A DNA stretch of 64,000 bases from Prochlorococcus sp. AG-347-J21. GTDB lineage: Bacteria > Cyanobacteriota > Cyanobacteriia > PCC-6307 > Cyanobiaceae. The stretch covers positions 1-64,000 of the forward strand of contig QCBX01000010.1 in the NCBI GenBank assembly GCA_003281455.1, read 5' to 3'. Under the pieces are notes generated by a model. The model had not been told where the DNA came from. It searched no databases and was given only the letters and a program-made list of their open reading frames with translations. The position numbers and the translations under genes were made by a program. Shown in pieces: positions 19,218 to 29,076 of the stretch; position 1 is the first letter of the stretch, and each line of letters begins with the position of its first letter.

Positions 19218-20756
19218 TCATTGAGAAAATATCTCAATTTTTTTAAGTTTTGCATCTCGATAGTAATGATTCAGTATTTGTTCATAAGAGAATCCTAACT
19301 TAGCCATTTCAATTGCTCCTGACTGAGATAAACCTACACCATGACCGAAGCCTCCTCCTCTCAAAAGCCATAAATCATCATTTAATTTATTAATAGTAAA
19401 CAAATTACTAGGTATAAAATTTAATACCCGTCGAATATCATCTTTAACAAGAACGATAGATTTATTACCTTTGTAAGTTTGGATTTCCAATTTTGTCACT
19501 CTGCCACTAGACCCACGTTCAATAGTATTGAAATCCAAAACATCTTCATTAGGATTAATAAGTTTGTTTTTAATTAACTTTTCTTTAATTTCAAGACTAG
19601 AAATTTTCTTATCCCACCTAAAAAGAGAATGATTACTCCCATAAAACTGTTCTTTATCAAAATCTAAAAAATTATTTAAATCAGATTCGTTTGTAATTGG
19701 AAGTTTAAAAATTTTATTTAATGATTGAGAACCGTCAATTATTGAATTGAAATAAGAATAATCTTGAATTTGCCAAGACTCCGCTGCAGAAGCAGATACT
19801 CCACCATTAGAACCATGGTAAAAAGCATTTATTGGTTTATTTCCATAAGTGAGAATTAAATTGGAGGTTGCTTCTATAGCTTTTTGTACGTTTTTATTTG
19901 AAATTTTAGAAGGCTTATAAACTTGACATTGAGTGCTTATGCATAAATGATATTTATCCATATTAAATCTATCAGAATTAAATATTCCCCAAGTTCTTGC
20001 AATAACTGCTTGAGCCTTTAGTGCTTCTAAAGGAGAATTAGGTCCAATTTCATATGGCAAAACACCTGCCAAATAGTCGTCAAATGCAATTTTTTGAACT
20101 AAGGTCCAAGTCCCATATGAATCTTTTATTAAATAAAAATTTTTACCAAAATTGACACCATTTATTTTTATTTCCTCTTGAGCGTAAATATATATAGGTC
20201 CTTCGAGTTTCATAACACTATGTTCATTTCTAAGGAAAGGAGTAATATGTGTATTTTTTGTTTTTCTGAAAATCTTATTTTTTAATTCAAATTCTGGCAG
20301 ATCATCTTGAAATGGAATCCATACTTCCCAATTTTTAGGGTAGGCAACAGTAGTCTCAAATCCTTTATCTCTTAGTTTCTCTGATTGTTTTTTTGCCGAT
20401 TCATAGCTAGCAAAAGGACCAAAAACAATTCTTTCAATATTTTTTGGATTTTTAACAGGAATATCCGTCCAGGTAATATTTATCTGTTTTGATTTATGTT
20501 TAATACCGTTGGACGATATTAAGTTTAAAAAACCTTTATTAGTTGTAAAGTTTATATTCTTTTTCTCCGAAAAACTATCATTCTCCCCGCCTAAATATTG
20601 CTTTAAACCAATTAAAAATTTTCCTTTTTTAATTTCATTATGGAGTTCAACCTTTAGCAATTCTTCTCCTTTTGCATTTGAAATAAATTTAGTGTTTATT
20701 ATTAAAAGAGAAATACAACCTAAAAATAAGTTTAAAAAAGCAAATTTAAGTTTCAT
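19218..20756 (-). CDS. SpoIID/LytB-domain protein
   Basis: A 512-residue exported protein. The first 30 residues form a signal or anchor sequence (MKLKFAFLNLFLGCISLLII). A SPOR-like segment may lie at about residues 100-145 (IVFGPFASYESAKKQSEKLRDKGF). The SpoIID/LytB domain covers roughly residues 225-505, with DDYLAGVLPYEIGPNSP, LKAQAVIARTW and the end motif GHGVGLSQSGA. Family members cut or remodel peptidoglycan glycan strands or activate amidases. The SPOR resemblance suggests binding to denuded glycan. It is divergent from rpmI. Confidence 0.87.
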   Translation of the reverse strand: MKLKFAFLNLFLGCISLLIINTKFISNAKGEELLKVELHNEIKKGKFLIGLKQYLGGENDSFSEKKNINFTTNKGFLNLISSNGIKHKSKQINITWTDIPVKNPKNIERIVFGPFASYESAKKQSEKLRDKGFETTVAYPKNWEVWIPFQDDLPEFELKNKIFRKTKNTHITPFLRNEHSVMKLEGPIYIYAQEEIKINGVNFGKNFYLIKDSYGTWTLVQKIAFDDYLAGVLPYEIGPNSPLEALKAQAVIARTWGIFNSDRFNMDKYHLCISTQCQVYKPSKISNKNVQKAIEATSNLILTYGNKPINAFYHGSNGGVSASAAESWQIQDYSYFNSIIDGSQSLNKIFKLPITNESDLNNFLDFDKEQFYGSNHSLFRWDKKISSLEIKEKLIKNKLINPNEDVLDFNTIERGSSGRVTKLEIQTYKGNKSIVLVKDDIRRVLNFIPSNLFTINKLNDDLWLLRGGGFGHGVGLSQSGAIEMAKLGFSYEQILNHYYRDAKLKKIEIFSQ

Positions 20757-20847
20757 AAATTAGAACTTTCCTTATCAATTAAAAAATTTAATTTGCACCA
20801 ATGCGTATAAAGGTTTAGATTAACCTAATTAAACACATTTGACTTAA

Positions 20848-21045
20848 ATGTCTAAACTAAAAACTCGTAAATCAGCTGCCAAAAGATTTAAAGCTACTGC
20901 GACGGGTAAATTCATGAGAAGAAGAGCTTTCCATAATCATTTACTTGATCATAAAAGCTCAAAATTAAAAAGACATCTATCAACAAAAGCCGTAGTTGAT
21001 GAAAGAGATGCTGATAATGTAAGATTAATGATTCCATACGCATAA
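20848..21045 (+). CDS. rpmI: 50S ribosomal protein L35
   Basis: A 65-residue, strongly basic protein matching L35, with the typical [14 protein letters not shown] start and [17 protein letters not shown] core. It is followed after 29 bases by rplT, the standard partner. infC, which often precedes this pair, is not adjacent here. Confidence 0.97.
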
Positions 21046-21074
21046 ATCTTTAACCAATTTTTTATTAGATATTC

Positions 21075-21422
21075 ATGGCACGGGTAAAAAGAGGCAACAT
21101 AGCCAGAAAAAGAAGAAACAAAATCTTAAATCTTGCAAAAGGTTTTAGAGGCGGTAACAAAAATCTTTTCAGAACCGCAAACCAAAGAGTTATGAAAGCT
21201 CTTTGTAATGCTTATAGGGATAGAAGAAGAAGAAAAAGAGATTTTAGAAGACTTTGGATCTCTAGAATTAACGCGTCTGCCAGGATAAATGGAACAAACT
21301 ATAGCAAGTTAATTAATGGCATGAAAAATTCAGAAATTATCATTAACAGAAAAATGCTTGCTCAATTAGCCTTACACGATCCTAAGTGTTTTGAGAAAAT
21401 TGTTTCTTCCGTTAGTAAGTAG
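21075..21422 (+). CDS. rplT: 50S ribosomal protein L20
   Basis: A 115-residue basic protein matching L20: [17 protein letters not shown] at the start, the long helix with [17 protein letters not shown], and the globular C-terminal part [20 protein letters not shown]20 binds 23S rRNA early in 50S assembly and in many bacteria represses its own operon. The 91-base leader before rpmI shows only short inverted repeats, so I cannot claim an L20-binding leader. Confidence 0.97.
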   Translation: MARVKRGNIARKRRNKILNLAKGFRGGNKNLFRTANQRVMKALCNAYRDRRRRKRDFRRLWISRINASARINGTNYSKLINGMKNSEIIINRKMLAQLALHDPKCFEKIVSSVSK

Positions 21423-21458
21423 AAAAAAGAATATAATCTAGAAAAGTAATTATAAATA

Positions 21459-22016
21459 ATGGAAATATCTTCCTTTCAATCTTATTTAATAATTCTTTTT
21501 GTTGTATTAATAATAATTTCTATTTTTGTATTCAGACAATTTCTAAAAACAAGAAGTGAAGAATTAAATTTAGTAAAATTCGAGCAGAAAGGTTTAGATT
21601 CTCTTACTCAAGCTACAGAATTATATGAATTTGGGTCTATTCAGATAAAAAAAAGATTATATTCTGAAGCTACTAAAACTTTTTTAAAAGCAATTGAAAA
21701 TTATGAAAATGAACCTGATGAAGCCAAAGCGATAATAAATAATGCTTTAGGATTTTCTTATGCTGCTCAAAATGAATTTAAGAAAGCAATTAAACACTAT
21801 AACTCTGCAATAAAATCACTTCCAGAATATCCTATAGCCCTAAATAATCTCGCATCAGCACAACAGCGTTTACTTGAGTACGACTTGGCATATGAAACTT
21901 ATCAAAAGGTTTTGGTGATAGATCCAAAAAATAAAACAGCAATTAAAAAAAGTAAAGAGTTAGAAAAAAGAAACAATTATAAACCTTATAAAGGTATTAA
22001 AGATAAGGGATTCTAA
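21459..22016 (+). CDS. ycf37: Ycf37-like TPR membrane protein
   Basis: A 185-residue protein with one N-terminal membrane segment (about residues 8-29) followed by at least three tetratricopeptide repeats, including [20 protein letters not shown] and [19 protein letters not shown]. Topology, length and the ALGFSYAAQ region match my memory of cyanobacterial Ycf37, which helps assemble or stabilise photosystem I. The gene lies between rplT and thiG on the same strand, with only 2 bases before the thiG start. A generic TPR protein is the alternative. Confidence 0.7.
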   Translation: MEISSFQSYLIILFVVLIIISIFVFRQFLKTRSEELNLVKFEQKGLDSLTQATELYEFGSIQIKKRLYSEATKTFLKAIENYENEPDEAKAIINNALGFSYAAQNEFKKAIKHYNSAIKSLPEYPIALNNLASAQQRLLEYDLAYETYQKVLVIDPKNKTAIKKSKELEKRNNYKPYKGIKDKGF

Positions 22017-22018
22017 AT

Positions 22019-22813
22019 ATGGAAAATTATTCTTCTTTACTAATTGGTGGAAAACAATTTTCCAGTAGATTAATGGTTGGTACTGGCAAATACAAATCTA
22101 CTCAAGATATGGTAGAAAGTTTGTCAAATTCTGAAACTGAAATTATAACCGTCGCTGTTAGAAGAATTAAAAAGGATCAAACCGGAGAAAATTTACTCGA
22201 AAAGATCAACTGGGGAAAATACTGGATGCTTCCTAATACAGCTGGTTGTGAGAATTCCGATGAGGCAGTCAGAATAGCAATTTTAGGCAGAGAACTTGCA
22301 AAATTATCTGGTCAAGAAGAAAATAATTTTGTGAAGTTAGAAGTTATTCCTGACACAAAGTATTTGCTACCAGATCCAATAGAAACTCTTAAAGCAGCCG
22401 AAATTTTAATAAAAAAGGGTTTCGCTGTACTACCTTATATTAATGCAGATCCTATTCTTGCAAAAAGACTAGAAGAAATAGGTTGTGCAACTGTAATGCC
22501 ATTGGGCTCGCCCATAGGCTCCGGTCAAGGTTTGTTAAATTTATCAAATATAAGGATAATTATTGAGAATGCAAAAGTGCCAGTAATAATTGACGCAGGA
22601 ATTGGGGTGCCTAGTGAAGCTTCTCAAGCTATGGAAATTGGAGCTGATGGTGTTTTAATCAATAGTGCAATAGCAAAAGCTGCAAATCCTCCTCTAATGG
22701 CTCAAGCGATAAATTATAGTGTTAAGGCTGGCAGGCAAGCTTTTCTGGCAGGAAGAATTCAAAAACAAGACTTTGCAGTAGCAAGTTCTCCGGAAAAAAA
22801 CATATCTATCTAA
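22019..22813 (+). CDS. thiG: Thiazole synthase
   Basis: ThiG builds the thiazole phosphate of thiamin from deoxyxylulose phosphate, dehydroglycine and the ThiS thiocarboxylate. The protein is a 264-residue TIM barrel with GTGKYKS near the start, [30 protein letters not shown] and [23 protein letters not shown] as family landmarks. The two partner genes thiS and thiO are not in this window. No thiamin-pyrophosphate riboswitch is visible upstream. Confidence 0.96.
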   Translation: MENYSSLLIGGKQFSSRLMVGTGKYKSTQDMVESLSNSETEIITVAVRRIKKDQTGENLLEKINWGKYWMLPNTAGCENSDEAVRIAILGRELAKLSGQEENNFVKLEVIPDTKYLLPDPIETLKAAEILIKKGFAVLPYINADPILAKRLEEIGCATVMPLGSPIGSGQGLLNLSNIRIIIENAKVPVIIDAGIGVPSEASQAMEIGADGVLINSAIAKAANPPLMAQAINYSVKAGRQAFLAGRIQKQDFAVASSPEKNISI

Positions 22814-22983
22814 TCCTCTAAATTGAGAAAAGTTTAAAAAGAAAGTAAAAATTTATTATTTGCTTTTATTTATCGTATTAAGAAAGAAGATTTGAAACTA
22901 TTTACAATGTTTTTTCGCAAAGTGGAAGCACACTGTAGTAATTTAATAAATATGTTATGAATCTTTTAATTCTGGAGTTCTGA

Positions 22984-24177
22984 GTGAAAGTTATTGTTCT
23001 TGGTGGAGATGGTTTTTGCGGTTGGCCTTGTGCGGTGAATTTAGCTGAGCAAAATCATGATGTTATTATTGTCGACAATTTAAGTCGTAGAAAAATTGAT
23101 ATTGATCTAGAGGTAGAATCTTTAACTCCAATTGCTTCGATAACAGAACGACTTTCTGCATGGGAAGAGATTGGAGGTAAGCCTATGAGATTTCTTAATA
23201 TGGATATCTCTAAACAATATCAAAAATTGCTCAATTTGCTAATTGAAGAAAAACCAGATTCCGTGATTCATTTTGCAGAACAAAGAGCAGCACCTTACTC
23301 GATGAAATCCAGTTTCACCAAAAGATATACAGTGGATAATAATGTTAATGGCACCCACAACCTTCTTGCTGCAATAGTAGAGAGTAATTTAGATATTCAT
23401 GTTGTTCATTTAGGAACAATGGGAGTCTATGGATATGGATCACATAGAGGTGCAACAATTCCAGAAGGTTATCTAAAAGTTGAAGTTCCACAACCAGATG
23501 GAAGCCGATTTGAAGAAGAAATATTACACCCTGCAAGTCCAGGTAGTGTTTACCATATGACTAAAACCTTAGATCAATTATTATTTCTTTACTACAACAA
23601 AAATGATCTTGTAAGGATTACTGATTTACATCAAGGCATTGTTTGGGGAACAAATACAGAAACAACTTTAAAAGATCCTAGATTGACAAACCGATTTGAC
23701 TATGACGGAGATTATGGAACTGTTTTAAACAGATTTCTAATGCAAGCTGCAATTGGATATCCATTAAGTGTACATGGGACAGGCGGGCAAACAAGAGCAT
23801 TTATCCATATAAAAGACTCTGTAAAATGCGTACAAATTGCTCTTGAAAATCCTCCAAAATCTGGAGAAAGAGTCAAAATCTTTAATCAAATGACTGAGAG
23901 TCATCAAGTTGGAGAACTAGCTAAAAAAGTTGCTTCTCTAACAGGAGCTGATATTAATTATTTACCAAATCCAAGGAATGAAGCGGTAGAAAATGATCTA
24001 ATTGTTGATAATAAATGTTTTATAGAATTAGGTTTAAACCCAACGACTCTTGATAATGGCTTATTAGAAGAAGTTGTTGAAGTTGCCAAAAAATACTCCA
24101 ATAGATGTGATCTTAAGCGAATTCCTTGTGTTTCATCCTGGACTAAAAAACAAGCTGAGGCGATAAAAACAAATTAA
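22984..24177 (+). CDS. sqdB: UDP-sulfoquinovose synthase
   Basis: SqdB makes UDP-sulfoquinovose from UDP-glucose and sulfite for the thylakoid sulfolipid SQDG. It is a short-chain dehydrogenase-type enzyme: GGDGFCGWP at residues 7-15 binds NAD, and YHMTK holds the catalytic Tyr and Lys. The segment HFAEQRAAPYSMKSS is specific to the family. Start is GTG at 22984, seven residues before the NAD motif. Sulfolipid lets open-ocean Prochlorococcus save phosphate. The 170-base gap upstream holds no gene; a TACAAT at 22903-22908 is a possible -10 box. Confidence 0.97.
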   Translation: MKVIVLGGDGFCGWPCAVNLAEQNHDVIIVDNLSRRKIDIDLEVESLTPIASITERLSAWEEIGGKPMRFLNMDISKQYQKLLNLLIEEKPDSVIHFAEQRAAPYSMKSSFTKRYTVDNNVNGTHNLLAAIVESNLDIHVVHLGTMGVYGYGSHRGATIPEGYLKVEVPQPDGSRFEEEILHPASPGSVYHMTKTLDQLLFLYYNKNDLVRITDLHQGIVWGTNTETTLKDPRLTNRFDYDGDYGTVLNRFLMQAAIGYPLSVHGTGGQTRAFIHIKDSVKCVQIALENPPKSGERVKIFNQMTESHQVGELAKKVASLTGADINYLPNPRNEAVENDLIVDNKCFIELGLNPTTLDNGLLEEVVEVAKKYSNRCDLKRIPCVSSWTKKQAEAIKTN

Positions 24178-24204
24178 AATTTCTAAAATATTTACCTTAA
24201 GAAA

Positions 24205-25338
24205 GTGAAAATTGCATTGTTTACTGAAACTTTTTTACCTAAAGTTGATGGCATAGTCACAAGACTGACTAAAACGATTGAATTTTTAATAAAAAATGGT
24301 AATGAAGTTATAATTTTTTGTCCAGAAGGTTGTCCAGAATCATATATGGGTGCAACTGTAGTTGGAGTTGCTGCAATGCCATTACCCTTATACCCAGAGT
24401 TGAAGCTTGGTTTACCGGGTCCTGCAGTCTCAGATAAGTTAGAAAAATTTAACCCAGATTTAATACATGTTGTTAATCCAGCTGTACTTGGCTTAGGTGG
24501 CATATGGTTAGCAAAAACTAATAATATTCCTTTAATTGCCAGTTACCATACTCATCTTCCAAAATATCTGGAACATTACGGAATGGGTATGTTAGAGCCA
24601 CTTTTGTGGGAATTACTTAAAGCAGCTCATAATCAAGCCTTGTTAAATTTATGTACTTCCACCGCTATGGTCAATGAGTTAAAAGATAAAGGTATTCAAA
24701 GGACTGCTCTATGGCAAAGGGGAGTAGATACTTTCAGTTTCAGACCAGATTTGAGAAGTGAGAAAATGAGAAAAAAATTATTTGGGGAATATAACGACGC
24801 TAATTACTTATTAATTTATGTAGGAAGATTATCAGCAGAAAAACAAATTGAGAGAATTAAACCAGTCTTAGAAAGTATTCCTAATGCTTGCCTAGCACTT
24901 GTAGGTGACGGACCATATAGAAACCAGCTTGAAAAAATCTTCGAAAATACCAAGACTAATTTCATAGGGTATTTATCTGGCGATGAACTTGCTAGCGCCT
25001 ATGCCTCTGGAGATATATTTTTATTTCCATCGAGTACAGAAACACTTGGGTTAGTTTTACTAGAAGCAATGGCAGCAGGATGTCCAGTTATCGGAGCCAA
25101 CAAGGGGGGAATTCCAGATATCATCAGCGATGGGATTAATGGTTGTTTATATGATCCCGATGAAAAAGACAATGGAGAACAGAGTTTGATTGAAGCGACA
25201 AAAAAAATTCTAGAGAATGAAGATAAAAGAGAAGTTATGAGGAAAGAAGCACGAAACGAAGCAGAGAAATGGGATTGGAATCAAGCAACTTTACAACTAC
25301 AAAATTATTATGCAGATACTCTAAAAGAAATAGATTAA
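24205..25338 (+). CDS. sqdX: Sulfoquinovosyl transferase (GT4 glycosyltransferase)
   Basis: This enzyme moves sulfoquinovose from UDP-sulfoquinovose to diacylglycerol, the last step to SQDG. The 377-residue protein has the GT4 (GT-B fold) layout: an N-terminal acceptor domain with ETFLPKVDGIVTRL, and a C-terminal nucleotide-sugar domain with VGRLSAEKQIERI, VGDGPYRN and FPSSTETLGLVLLEAMAAG. Start is a GTG at 24205. The substrate is inferred mainly from its position 27 bases after sqdB. Confidence 0.92.
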   Translation: MKIALFTETFLPKVDGIVTRLTKTIEFLIKNGNEVIIFCPEGCPESYMGATVVGVAAMPLPLYPELKLGLPGPAVSDKLEKFNPDLIHVVNPAVLGLGGIWLAKTNNIPLIASYHTHLPKYLEHYGMGMLEPLLWELLKAAHNQALLNLCTSTAMVNELKDKGIQRTALWQRGVDTFSFRPDLRSEKMRKKLFGEYNDANYLLIYVGRLSAEKQIERIKPVLESIPNACLALVGDGPYRNQLEKIFENTKTNFIGYLSGDELASAYASGDIFLFPSSTETLGLVLLEAMAAGCPVIGANKGGIPDIISDGINGCLYDPDEKDNGEQSLIEATKKILENEDKREVMRKEARNEAEKWDWNQATLQLQNYYADTLKEID

Positions 25339-25350
25339 ACTTAGTTTTAA

Positions 25351-25599
25351 TTATGCTACGTGTGGAGGCGTAGGACTGTTATAAGAACTTAAAGGAAGTA
25401 TTAGAGTAGCGATATTTTGATTCTTTTCGGGCCTTTTTTTCTTTGAAAATTTTTTACCAAAGGGTACTCTTATAACATTAGTTCCCTCAATGGAACAAAT
25501 GTTTGAGTTATCTCCTGAAAAATTATTGACAAAATCTGGTAAGTCGACGTTTTTAACAGGCAAGTGCTTAACATTACCAGATTTAAAATCTTTGGTCAT
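25351..25599 (-). CDS. Conserved-looking small protein of unknown function
   Basis: An 82-residue protein that I do not recognise. It has no membrane segment or signal peptide. It is Lys- and Pro-rich in its second half (VPFGKKFSKKKRPEK) and ends with a short proline stretch PTPPHVA. Start is an ATG. It lies 130 bases downstream of gcvP on the same strand and ends 12 bases from the end of convergent sqdX. The ORF is intact and lies outside any other gene, which supports it being real; homologues in relatives would settle it. Confidence 0.6.
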   Translation of the reverse strand: MTKDFKSGNVKHLPVKNVDLPDFVNNFSGDNSNICSIEGTNVIRVPFGKKFSKKKRPEKNQNIATLILPLSSYNSPTPPHVA

Positions 25600-25729
25600 A
25601 GCTTCAAATACCCCAAAAAAATTTGATGCTCGATTATTTTAATAAAAAAATTTAAAAAAATTCTATAAGAAAATATTAAATTTTTATTCTCACTGATAAT
25701 AACTAAGGAAATATAAGGATGCTAGTCCT

Positions 25730-28639
25730 TTAAGCACATTTTTTTTCTTCGAAAGTCTCGCCTTGATTTACATTGCAAGAACAAATTAAATTGCGATCGC
25801 CATATGCATTATTGATCCTAGAAACTGAAGACCAAAACTTAATAGAAGTTGGAGTTTTATAAGGAAAAGAAGCTTTTTCTTTTGAATAAGGATAATGCCA
25901 ATTATCAGCAATTAACTCTTTCAGCGTATGGGGAGAGTTACTTATTACATTATTATTCTTTAATGCAACATTTTTTTCTATTTCGCTGATTTCTTCTCCA
26001 ATCAATAGCATAGCTTCGCAAAATCTATCCAATTCAACCAAACTCTCACTTTCAGTAGGCTCTATCATTATCGTCTCTGGAACAGGCCAACTTATAGTTG
26101 GGGCATGAAAACTATAATCTATTAATCGTTTAGCTAAATCATTTACACTCAAACCAGTTTTGGATTTTAAATCCCTAAAATCTAAAATACATTCATGTGC
26201 GACAAAATTATTTTTTCCTTTATAAAGAATCTTGAATTTATGCTTTAAAGAATGCGCAATATAATTTGCAGATAAAATTGCATGCGCAGTTGCTTTTCTT
26301 AAACCACTAAGACCAGCCATTTTTATGTACATCCAACTTATTGGAAGAATACTTGCACTCCCATGCTTGGCAGAAGATACGTAATTGGAACTATTAGATA
26401 AATTATTATCCATTAAAGAATGAGTAGGAAGAAATGGGCTCAAAGTTAGTGATGCAGCAACTGGACCTACTCCTGGACCACCACCTCCATGTGGAATGCA
26501 GAATGTTTTATGTAAATTCAAATGACAAACATCAACACCATAATTCCCCGGTTTACATAATCCAACCTGAGCGTTCAAATTTGCTCCATCTAAATAGACA
26601 AATCCTCCCACAGAGTGAATTAAATCACATATCTTTCTGATTTGTAATTCAAAAACTCCATGAGTAGAGGGATAAGTCAACATAAGAGCCCCTATTTGGT
26701 TATTAAATTTCTTGACCTTGATTGACAAATCTTCAAAATCAATATTTCCTTCGTCATCACATTCAACAGTTAAAACTTCAAAACCTGCCATAACTGCACT
26801 AGCAGGATTTGTTCCATGGGCACTTTTTGGAATTAAACATTTTTTTCTTAACAGTTCACCTTTTGATTCAAAATAAGAATTTATTGCCAATAAACCTGCA
26901 AACTCTCCTTGAGAGCCAGCATTTGGTTGAAAAGAAACTGATTTTAAACCAACAATCTCACTTATCCATTTTTCTAGGTCAGATATAATTTTTGAATAGC
27001 CTTTAGTTTGATCACGTGGGGAAAAAGGATGAATGGAAGATAAATTAGCCCAAGAGACTGGATTTAACTCTGCTGCAGAATTTAACTTCATGGTACAGCT
27101 TCCCAATGGCATCATCCCATCTACCAAAGAAAAATCTTTTTCTGCAAGTCGGAATATATATCTCATTAATTCAGTTTCACTTTGGTAATTTGTGAATATA
27201 TCTTGCTGCATCCATGCACTGGATCTCAAAGCTAAACTTTCAAGATGAAATTCTTTATCAAATTTTATTTGCTCTAAATCTTCTTCTTTTTCTATGAGGT
27301 TTGCTATGAAAGTCAAAATATCTTTTATTTCTTTTTCATTACTAAGCTCATCTAAAGAGATCCCAAAGCCAGTTGAATTTTCAATAGTTGATCCCAACGG
27401 CAAAATTCTTAAGTTATAGCCATTTTTTAGAGCTTCATTATGGATCCTCTGAGAGTGCTCAGAATAAACATCAACACTATCAAATCTAATCCCATCAGGA
27501 ATATCAAAACCCAAAGCAGCTAAACTTGATTCTAAATTTATTCTCAACTCAACTAACCTCTTAGCAATTTGGGTTAATCCAGAGGGTCCATGATAAATAG
27601 CATAAAAAGAAGAAATTATGGCTAACAAAGATTGAGCAGTGCAAATATTACTAGTGGCCTTTTCCCTTCGAATATGTTGCTCTCTTGTTTGCAATGCTAG
27701 TCTTAGAGACTTTTCTCCATTTTTAGATAGAGTTTGCCCAACAATTCTTCCGGGTATCAGCCTTTTATATTTTTCACTACAAGCAAAATATGCTGCATGG
27801 GGGCCACCAAAACCCAATGGAACTCCAAATCTTTGCATACTTCCCACTGCTACATCGACACCAAATTCAGAAATTGGTTTAATCAAAACTTGTGCTAGTG
27901 GATCAATACATGCCGTAACAATAATTTCTGATCTATGTGCTTGGGATATTAAGAATGTGGGATCATATAATTCTCCATTTTTACCAGGTAATTGCAACAA
28001 CATTCCAAAAACATCATCATGATTAGGAAGGTTACTTTGAGTAAAGCGTTTTAAGGATATTCCCAAAGGTTTTGCTCTGGTTTGTAGAACATTAAAAGTA
28101 TGATCAAAAACATTTGACTCCACTAAGTACACTTTTGAAGATTTATTTTTTCTTGCAGCAAAACTCATGGCCATAGCTTCTGCAGCAGCAGTACCCTCAT
28201 CTAACAAAGATGCATTGGCGACAGGGAATCCTGTTAGTTCACAAACAATAGTCTGAAAATTAAATAGAGCTTCTAATCTTCCTTGTGCAATTTCTGCTTG
28301 ATATGGAGTATAAGACGTGTACCACCTTGGATTTTCAAGAACATGTCTTTGGATTACTTTAGGCATATGATTGTCATAATAACCAAGGCCTATAAGTGAT
28401 CTCATTTTAGTATTTTTATTCGCAATCTCTTCTAATTCATTTAAAGCCTCAATTTCTGAACAACCTTGGGGCAATATTTCTGAAGATTTATCTTTAAGCT
28501 GAATATCTTCAGGAATAACTTGATTTATAAATTGATCAATATTGTTAAAACCAAGCTTATTCAGCATGATTCTTTCATCATTATCTCCTAACCCAAGATG
28601 CCTATCTATAAACAAATCAGACCCAAATTTGGATGTCAT
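25730..28639 (-). CDS. gcvP: Glycine dehydrogenase (decarboxylating), P protein
   Basis: The P protein decarboxylates glycine with pyridoxal phosphate and passes the aminomethyl group to the lipoyl arm of the H protein. It is the 969-residue single-chain form with two homologous halves. The PLP lysine is in the motif NLHKTFCIPHGGGGPG of the C-terminal half, and YTPYQAEIAQGRLE is typical of the N-terminal half. It is downstream of gcvH on the same strand. In cyanobacteria the system clears photorespiratory glycine and supplies one-carbon units. Confidence 0.97.
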   Translation of the reverse strand: MTSKFGSDLFIDRHLGLGDNDERIMLNKLGFNNIDQFINQVIPEDIQLKDKSSEILPQGCSEIEALNELEEIANKNTKMRSLIGLGYYDNHMPKVIQRHVLENPRWYTSYTPYQAEIAQGRLEALFNFQTIVCELTGFPVANASLLDEGTAAAEAMAMSFAARKNKSSKVYLVESNVFDHTFNVLQTRAKPLGISLKRFTQSNLPNHDDVFGMLLQLPGKNGELYDPTFLISQAHRSEIIVTACIDPLAQVLIKPISEFGVDVAVGSMQRFGVPLGFGGPHAAYFACSEKYKRLIPGRIVGQTLSKNGEKSLRLALQTREQHIRREKATSNICTAQSLLAIISSFYAIYHGPSGLTQIAKRLVELRINLESSLAALGFDIPDGIRFDSVDVYSEHSQRIHNEALKNGYNLRILPLGSTIENSTGFGISLDELSNEKEIKDILTFIANLIEKEEDLEQIKFDKEFHLESLALRSSAWMQQDIFTNYQSETELMRYIFRLAEKDFSLVDGMMPLGSCTMKLNSAAELNPVSWANLSSIHPFSPRDQTKGYSKIISDLEKWISEIVGLKSVSFQPNAGSQGEFAGLLAINSYFESKGELLRKKCLIPKSAHGTNPASAVMAGFEVLTVECDDEGNIDFEDLSIKVKKFNNQIGALMLTYPSTHGVFELQIRKICDLIHSVGGFVYLDGANLNAQVGLCKPGNYGVDVCHLNLHKTFCIPHGGGGPGVGPVAASLTLSPFLPTHSLMDNNLSNSSNYVSSAKHGSASILPISWMYIKMAGLSGLRKATAHAILSANYIAHSLKHKFKILYKGKNNFVAHECILDFRDLKSKTGLSVNDLAKRLIDYSFHAPTISWPVPETIMIEPTESESLVELDRFCEAMLLIGEEISEIEKNVALKNNNVISNSPHTLKELIADNWHYPYSKEKASFPYKTPTSIKFWSSVSRINNAYGDRNLICSCNVNQGETFEEKKCA

Positions 28640-28684
28640 ATTAAAATATTTTTCTTTAAAATAGCTCTTTTTAAAAAGTTTGCC

Positions 28685-29074
28685 TTATTTTGGTACAACC
28701 TTTAATTGATATTCCTCAGAAGTCATCAAATCAGCAATCGATGCTTTTGATTCTGGTTTCAAAATGACTAACCAACCGTCTCCAATCGGATCATTCTGTA
28801 AAAGCTCAGGGTTCTCAATAACACTTTCATTTACAGATACTATTTCTCCTGAAAAAGGCAGATAGACTTCCTCTACGGCCTTAACTGATTCTATTGTTCC
28901 AAAAGTCTCGCCTTTCTCTAAAGTCGCCCCTTCATCAGCTAATTCAACAAAAACAATATCTCCTAATTGATCTATAGCGAATTCACTAACTCCAATTTTT
29001 AATAATCCATTTTCTTCCAAGACATATTCATGAGTATCAGCATAGTTGAGGTTGTCTGGAAACTTGTAAGACAT
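28685..29074 (-). CDS. gcvH: Glycine cleavage system H protein
   Basis: A 129-residue lipoyl carrier. The lipoylated lysine is in FGTIESVKAVEEVYLP. The family opening, YADTHEYVLEENG, is clear. It shuttles the aminomethyl group between GcvP and GcvT. It lies 45 bases upstream of gcvP and 2 bases after the PLP lyase-like gene, so the three are probably one transcript. gcvT is 17 kb away at 46.5 kb. Confidence 0.97.
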   Translation of the reverse strand: MSYKFPDNLNYADTHEYVLEENGLLKIGVSEFAIDQLGDIVFVELADEGATLEKGETFGTIESVKAVEEVYLPFSGEIVSVNESVIENPELLQNDPIGDGWLVILKPESKASIADLMTSEEYQLKVVPK

Positions 29075-29076
29075 GA

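Noticed and set aside
22907..22960. 17-codon upstream frame before sqdB
   Set aside because: No ribosome-binding signal and no recognisable pattern; such short frames are common by chance.
22814..22983. Searched for a riboswitch or small RNA in the thiG-sqdB gap
   Set aside because: No thiamin-box sequence, long stem or T run was visible.
25716..25731. AAGGA/TCCTT inverted repeat at the gcvP end
   Set aside because: The stem has 5 pairs and no T run in the direction of gcvP transcription.
27639..28022. 127-codon open frame on the plus strand inside gcvP
   Set aside because: It is opposite a strongly conserved gcvP segment, has no recognisable protein pattern and no upstream gene context. 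Long antisense frames are common opposite AT-rich genes.
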